Positions 13,257 to 15,531 of a DNA stretch of 15,531 nt are shown one piece after another. The stretch covers positions 1 through 15,531 of the forward strand of contig JAATVP010000142.1 of NCBI GenBank assembly GCA_014523625.1, read 5' to 3'. The notes under the pieces are model-generated. The model did not search any database. It worked only from the letters and a program-made list of their open reading frames with translations, and was not told the DNA's origin. The translations under genes and the position numbers were made by a program. The DNA comes from Nitrososphaerales archaeon TH5896 (GTDB lineage Archaea; Thermoproteota; Nitrososphaeria; Nitrososphaerales; Nitrososphaeraceae). Within the stretch, counting starts at the first letter, position 1. The number at the start of each line of letters is the position of its first letter.

Positions 13257-14831
13257 TTAAAGCTTTGGAGGTAGAGACGCGGTAACAGATTTTCTTCTCG
13301 AATACTTGGAGACAATTTCTTCTGGTGGTCTTCCATCAAAAAGATTCTTCGATAATCCTCTCAAATACCTCATTATCGCCCATGTTCCGGCTTTTATCAG
13401 TGTCGCCATGAAAATTTTCATGAGGGGACCGTATGTCTTGTTCCTTATTATGATTGGTATGATGTCATTTATTACCCACAGGTTGTGTTGCCAGCATCTC
13501 CAAAATAGAGCAAATTGTGCTTCATTTAGATTCCCAAAATGCATAGAATTCCTCTCTGAAAAGTCCTGGTATAGTAACGGCGCAACAAGTCCACGCATAT
13601 TAGTTTCTCGGAAGTCATCAATCAGATCGATGGTGTACTGAGTTTCGTCGGGAGTTTCATCTGGCCACCCTATGATGAGGGTCAATGCCGGAAACCAGTG
13701 GTTTTGGTTCAAAATCTTGACGCCCTGTCTCACTACTGCACCCCATTCATCAGCCTGATAAGGTTTTGTTTTAACGCCAAGATGTTTCTTTACCATTCTC
13801 GGTGCAACTGTTTCGACACCTAGGTTGGTAGCCAACCATCGTCCGCTACTCTCCATTCCGTTGATATGCGATAATTTTGTGATAAGATCGGGCGAGCTCG
13901 CTACCGCTGACAGAGTCATATGCGTAGTGCCTATGAAATTTGCACCTACAGATTTGAGCCCAGACCATAAGTCGATTATAGCATCAGAATTGGGAACAAA
14001 GTCCTTGTTATCACAGCCATAAAGAAGCATCTCATCTGATTGAAGCCATATCGAGTCAAAACCGTATCTCAAGTTAATCTTAGCCTCTTCCTGCAACCTT
14101 TCAAGTGGAATGTCTTTTTTTGAACGCTTATTGACATCGCAAAAATCGCACCCCCTACCACAACCTCTCATTGCCTCAATTAGTGAATTTATTGTTGGTC
14201 CACGAATGTTCGGAATATTCTCAATTCTTCTTACAAATGTGTGAAGTAACTCTGGTGCATCGCCAGATTCTAGATCATGAAAAAGGTCAAGTGCCAATTC
14301 ATCCGCCTCGCCTATAACTACAGTATCAATACCATGAATTTTCATTCGATCTGGCTTGGCTAACTCCCATGCGCCGTTCCCTCCAACAACAACTTTGAAC
14401 CCATATTTCTTCTTGAGTTGGATTATGGAGGCACACAATTTCTTAAATTTCATGGCAACATAAGAAAGTTTTTCGGGGGACATTGTAGTTGTTACAGGGG
14501 CCATTCCTAGAGGATCCATTACATTTATTCCGATTACTTTGGTTTCAGGCCCAACACACTTTTCGAGCATCTCTGGGTGAGCTATAAAGATGTCTTCAGA
14601 CTTGTACTCTTTGAGCAAAGCAGCCTCTACCCTCCTCAATCCACATTGAGCGACCTTGACTCCCCCTGTTTCCTTATCAGTTTCGACACTGGGACAGAAG
14701 AGTTTATCGAACACAAACTCAGGAACTAATTCATATGGGCCGCAGGCGATAAAACCATAAAGGAAATTGCCTCTATAATTGGTCATAAGACTCCTATCTG
14801 CAGTCAGTACAACTCGCTTACCGTTAGCCAT
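13257..14831 (-). CDS. B12-binding-domain radical SAM protein; possible GDGT ring synthase type
   Basis: The 524-residue protein has an N-terminal block (VVLTADRSLMTNYRGNFL, residues 7-24) and a Rossmann-like region with KVVVGGNGAWEL and DTVVIGEADELALDLF (about 145-185), as in cobalamin-binding domains. No DxHxxG motif is seen, so cobalamin would be bound base-off without protein His. The radical SAM motif MRGCGRGCDFCDV (Cys224, Cys228, Cys231; C-x3-C-x2-C) follows, then barrel elements FDSIWLQSDEML and TLIIGWPDETPDET. The C-terminal 120 residues are aromatic/hydrophobic (WRCWQHNLWVINDIIPIIIR, MKIFMATLIKAGTWAIMRYL), suggesting a membrane- or lipid-facing part. The N-terminal block and length resemble, from memory, the archaeal family that includes GDGT ring synthases GrsA/GrsB. 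That assignment is inference; P-methylase or other C-methylating B12 radical SAM enzymes are alternatives. A rare strong Shine-Dalgarno precedes the ATG. Confidence 0.9.
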   Translation of the reverse strand: MANGKRVVLTADRSLMTNYRGNFLYGFIACGPYELVPEFVFDKLFCPSVETDKETGGVKVAQCGLRRVEAALLKEYKSEDIFIAHPEMLEKCVGPETKVIGINVMDPLGMAPVTTTMSPEKLSYVAMKFKKLCASIIQLKKKYGFKVVVGGNGAWELAKPDRMKIHGIDTVVIGEADELALDLFHDLESGDAPELLHTFVRRIENIPNIRGPTINSLIEAMRGCGRGCDFCDVNKRSKKDIPLERLQEEAKINLRYGFDSIWLQSDEMLLYGCDNKDFVPNSDAIIDLWSGLKSVGANFIGTTHMTLSAVASSPDLITKLSHINGMESSGRWLATNLGVETVAPRMVKKHLGVKTKPYQADEWGAVVRQGVKILNQNHWFPALTLIIGWPDETPDETQYTIDLIDDFRETNMRGLVAPLLYQDFSERNSMHFGNLNEAQFALFWRCWQHNLWVINDIIPIIIRNKTYGPLMKIFMATLIKAGTWAIMRYLRGLSKNLFDGRPPEEIVSKYSRRKSVTASLPPKL

Positions 14832-14842
14832 GATCTAAACGT

Positions 14843-14850
14843 TCCTCCTT
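14843..14850 (-). promoter_or_regulatory. Shine-Dalgarno of radical SAM gene
   Basis: On the minus strand AAGGAGGA lies about 11 nt before the ATG at 14831, complementary to the 3' end of 16S rRNA. TATA-like elements GTATATCGG and TTTATATC (about 14867-14889) lie further upstream, so this mRNA should have a leader, unlike its leaderless neighbours. Confidence 0.6.
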
Positions 14851-14936
14851 ATTCCCTCTGAACATTGATATAAATCTATTCCGATATACTAAAATTCATA
14901 CTAATATTGTATCAGATACAAGTCATTGTCGAAAAT

Positions 14937-15365
14937 TCAATAGAGCCCTTTTCGATGACCTCTCGACAATATTGATTTAAGTTGTCTGTGACCAAGCATT
15001 AACAATGCATCGAGATAGGAAGCCCATTTATAGCCAGCGTGCTCATCAGAAATTCTAACATTTTTTGTATTAGTAGTTGCAAAATAAAAAATCACTTCCT
15101 TTTCCGACTTCATTCCATCACCTCTGAAAAAGGAATAGCTAATCTTTCCGATATAGGATTGAATGTCGATTGACCTGATTCCAGTTTCTTCTGTTACTTC
15201 CCTAATCAACGTCTGTAGTTCAGTCTCTCCCCTTTCCTTATGTCCTTGCGGGAAACCCCAGAAACCCCTCCTATTTCGCAATAGCAAAAACTCAGAGTTT
15301 GTCCCTCTTTCCCCATTTGGTGACCAGTATTTTATTACCGCTCCTACAGATTGTTCCGGCGCCAC
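14937..15365 (-). CDS. Nudix hydrolase
   Basis: The 142-residue protein has a perfect Nudix box at residues 41-63: GHKERGE, seven residues, then REVTEETGI (GX5EX7REUXEEXGU), with Glu59/Glu60 as metal ligands. The context FWGFPQGHKERGE before the box and the N-terminus SVGAVIKY are typical of the diadenosine tetraphosphate (Ap4A) hydrolase-like branch, which cleaves nucleoside-diphosphate-X substrates. The exact substrate cannot be read from the sequence. The start is GTG at 15365, since the next in-frame ATG falls well inside the domain. A TATA-like palindrome is centred 33 nt upstream. It diverges from tRNA-Ala. The protein ends RGHRKGLY. Confidence 0.92.
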   Translation of the reverse strand: MAPEQSVGAVIKYWSPNGERGTNSEFLLLRNRRGFWGFPQGHKERGETELQTLIREVTEETGIRSIDIQSYIGKISYSFFRGDGMKSEKEVIFYFATTNTKNVRISDEHAGYKWASYLDALLMLGHRQLKSILSRGHRKGLY

Positions 15366-15391
15366 CCTAAACCAGTACAGAGTATAAAGTG

Positions 15392-15404
15392 CGATATAAT
15401 ATCG
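15392..15404. promoter_or_regulatory. Palindromic TATA-like element between Nudix and tRNA-Ala
   Basis: CGATATAATATCG is a perfect 13-bp palindrome. On the minus strand it is at TATA-box distance (about 33 nt) from the Nudix GTG. On the plus strand it is about 55 nt from the tRNA, which has its own closer AT-rich box. Confidence 0.45.
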
Positions 15405-15419
15405 TTAACTGCTGTCAAA

Positions 15420-15431
15420 CGTATTAATATC
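15420..15431 (+). promoter_or_regulatory. TATA-like box for tRNA-Ala
   Basis: CGTATTAATATC is centred about 28 nt before the first nucleotide of the mature tRNA, so transcription would begin at or just before its 5' end. Confidence 0.5.
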
Positions 15432-15453
15432 GAGGATATTGTGACTCTAGATA

Positions 15454-15527
15454 GGGCCGGTCGTCTAGTCTGGTAGGATACGGCATTGGCATTGCCGAGG
15501 TCGTGGGTTCGAATCCCACCCGGTCCA
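15454..15527 (+). tRNA. tRNA-Ala (anticodon GGC)
   Basis: A full 74-nt cloverleaf can be drawn. The acceptor stem is GGGCCGG with CCGGTCC. The D-arm stem is GTCT with GGAT, including two G-U pairs. The anticodon stem is CGGCA with TGCCG, with loop TTGGCAT and anticodon GGC at its centre. The T-arm is GTGGG-TTCGAAT-CCCAC, with discriminator base A at 15527. The third acceptor pair is G-U (15456 with 15524), the identity element of alanine tRNAs, which confirms the anticodon reading. There is no intron. The CCA end is not encoded and must be added after transcription. Confidence 0.96.
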
Positions 15528-15531
15528 TCTA

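Noticed and set aside
13306..14022. Long plus-strand frames opposite the radical SAM gene
   Set aside because: The minus strand carries clear radical SAM motifs throughout; the plus-strand translations show no domain and no promoter.
1..15531. Search for CRISPR arrays, insertion sequences, att sites, toxin-antitoxin or defence cassettes
   Set aside because: I saw no regularly spaced repeats, transposase or integrase motifs, or defence-type genes. The tRNA at the right edge has no visible duplicated 3' end within the window.

Overview
The window looks like chromosomal DNA of an ammonia-oxidiser-type archaeon (Thaumarchaeota / Nitrososphaeria, probably a soil Nitrososphaera-like lineage). The reasons are a two-subunit archaeal primase (PriL/PriS), a glycyl-tRNA synthetase of the archaeal/eukaryotic type, and several genes with a TATA-like box centred about 26-28 nt before the start codon, meaning leaderless mRNAs. 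A SufT-PqqD fusion and two divergent PII paralogues also fit. The assignment is by gene content; no database search was possible. There are no CRISPR arrays, insertion sequences, integrases or rRNAs. The DNA reads as ordinary, fairly AT-rich chromosome.

Left part (1-2985): two adjacent PII-like signalling proteins, both probably starting at TTG and both lacking part of the canonical effector-binding set. Three small proteins of unknown family follow (950-2279), then about 700 bp without a convincing gene, holding short hairpins and one 32-codon micro-ORF.

Middle (2986-6821, plus strand): a nucleotide-sugar dehydrogenase (UDP-glucose/UDP-ManNAc dehydrogenase family) with methylthioribose-1-phosphate isomerase (MtnA) 10 nt behind it. 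A separate promoter then drives a MIP18/SufT domain fused to a PqqD-like domain, followed by a TrmB-like methyltransferase.

Minus-strand block (6792-9567): priL followed by priS, the complete DNA primase, then a small cysteine/histidine-rich zinc-finger protein whose 3' end overlaps the methyltransferase gene tail to tail. priL and glyS diverge from a 330 bp intergenic region containing inverted repeats.

Right part (9922-15531): glycyl-tRNA synthetase, a small helical protein on the minus strand with a hairpin/oligo-T terminator, a ferredoxin-NADP(+) reductase-like flavoprotein and a small unknown protein. Next come a B12-binding radical SAM protein (a candidate for the GDGT ring-synthase type of membrane-lipid enzyme), a Nudix hydrolase and tRNA-Ala(GGC).

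No single multi-gene novel system stands out. The best leads are the radical SAM enzyme, the altered PII pair, the SufT-PqqD/methyltransferase pair, and the unknown trio at 950-2279.
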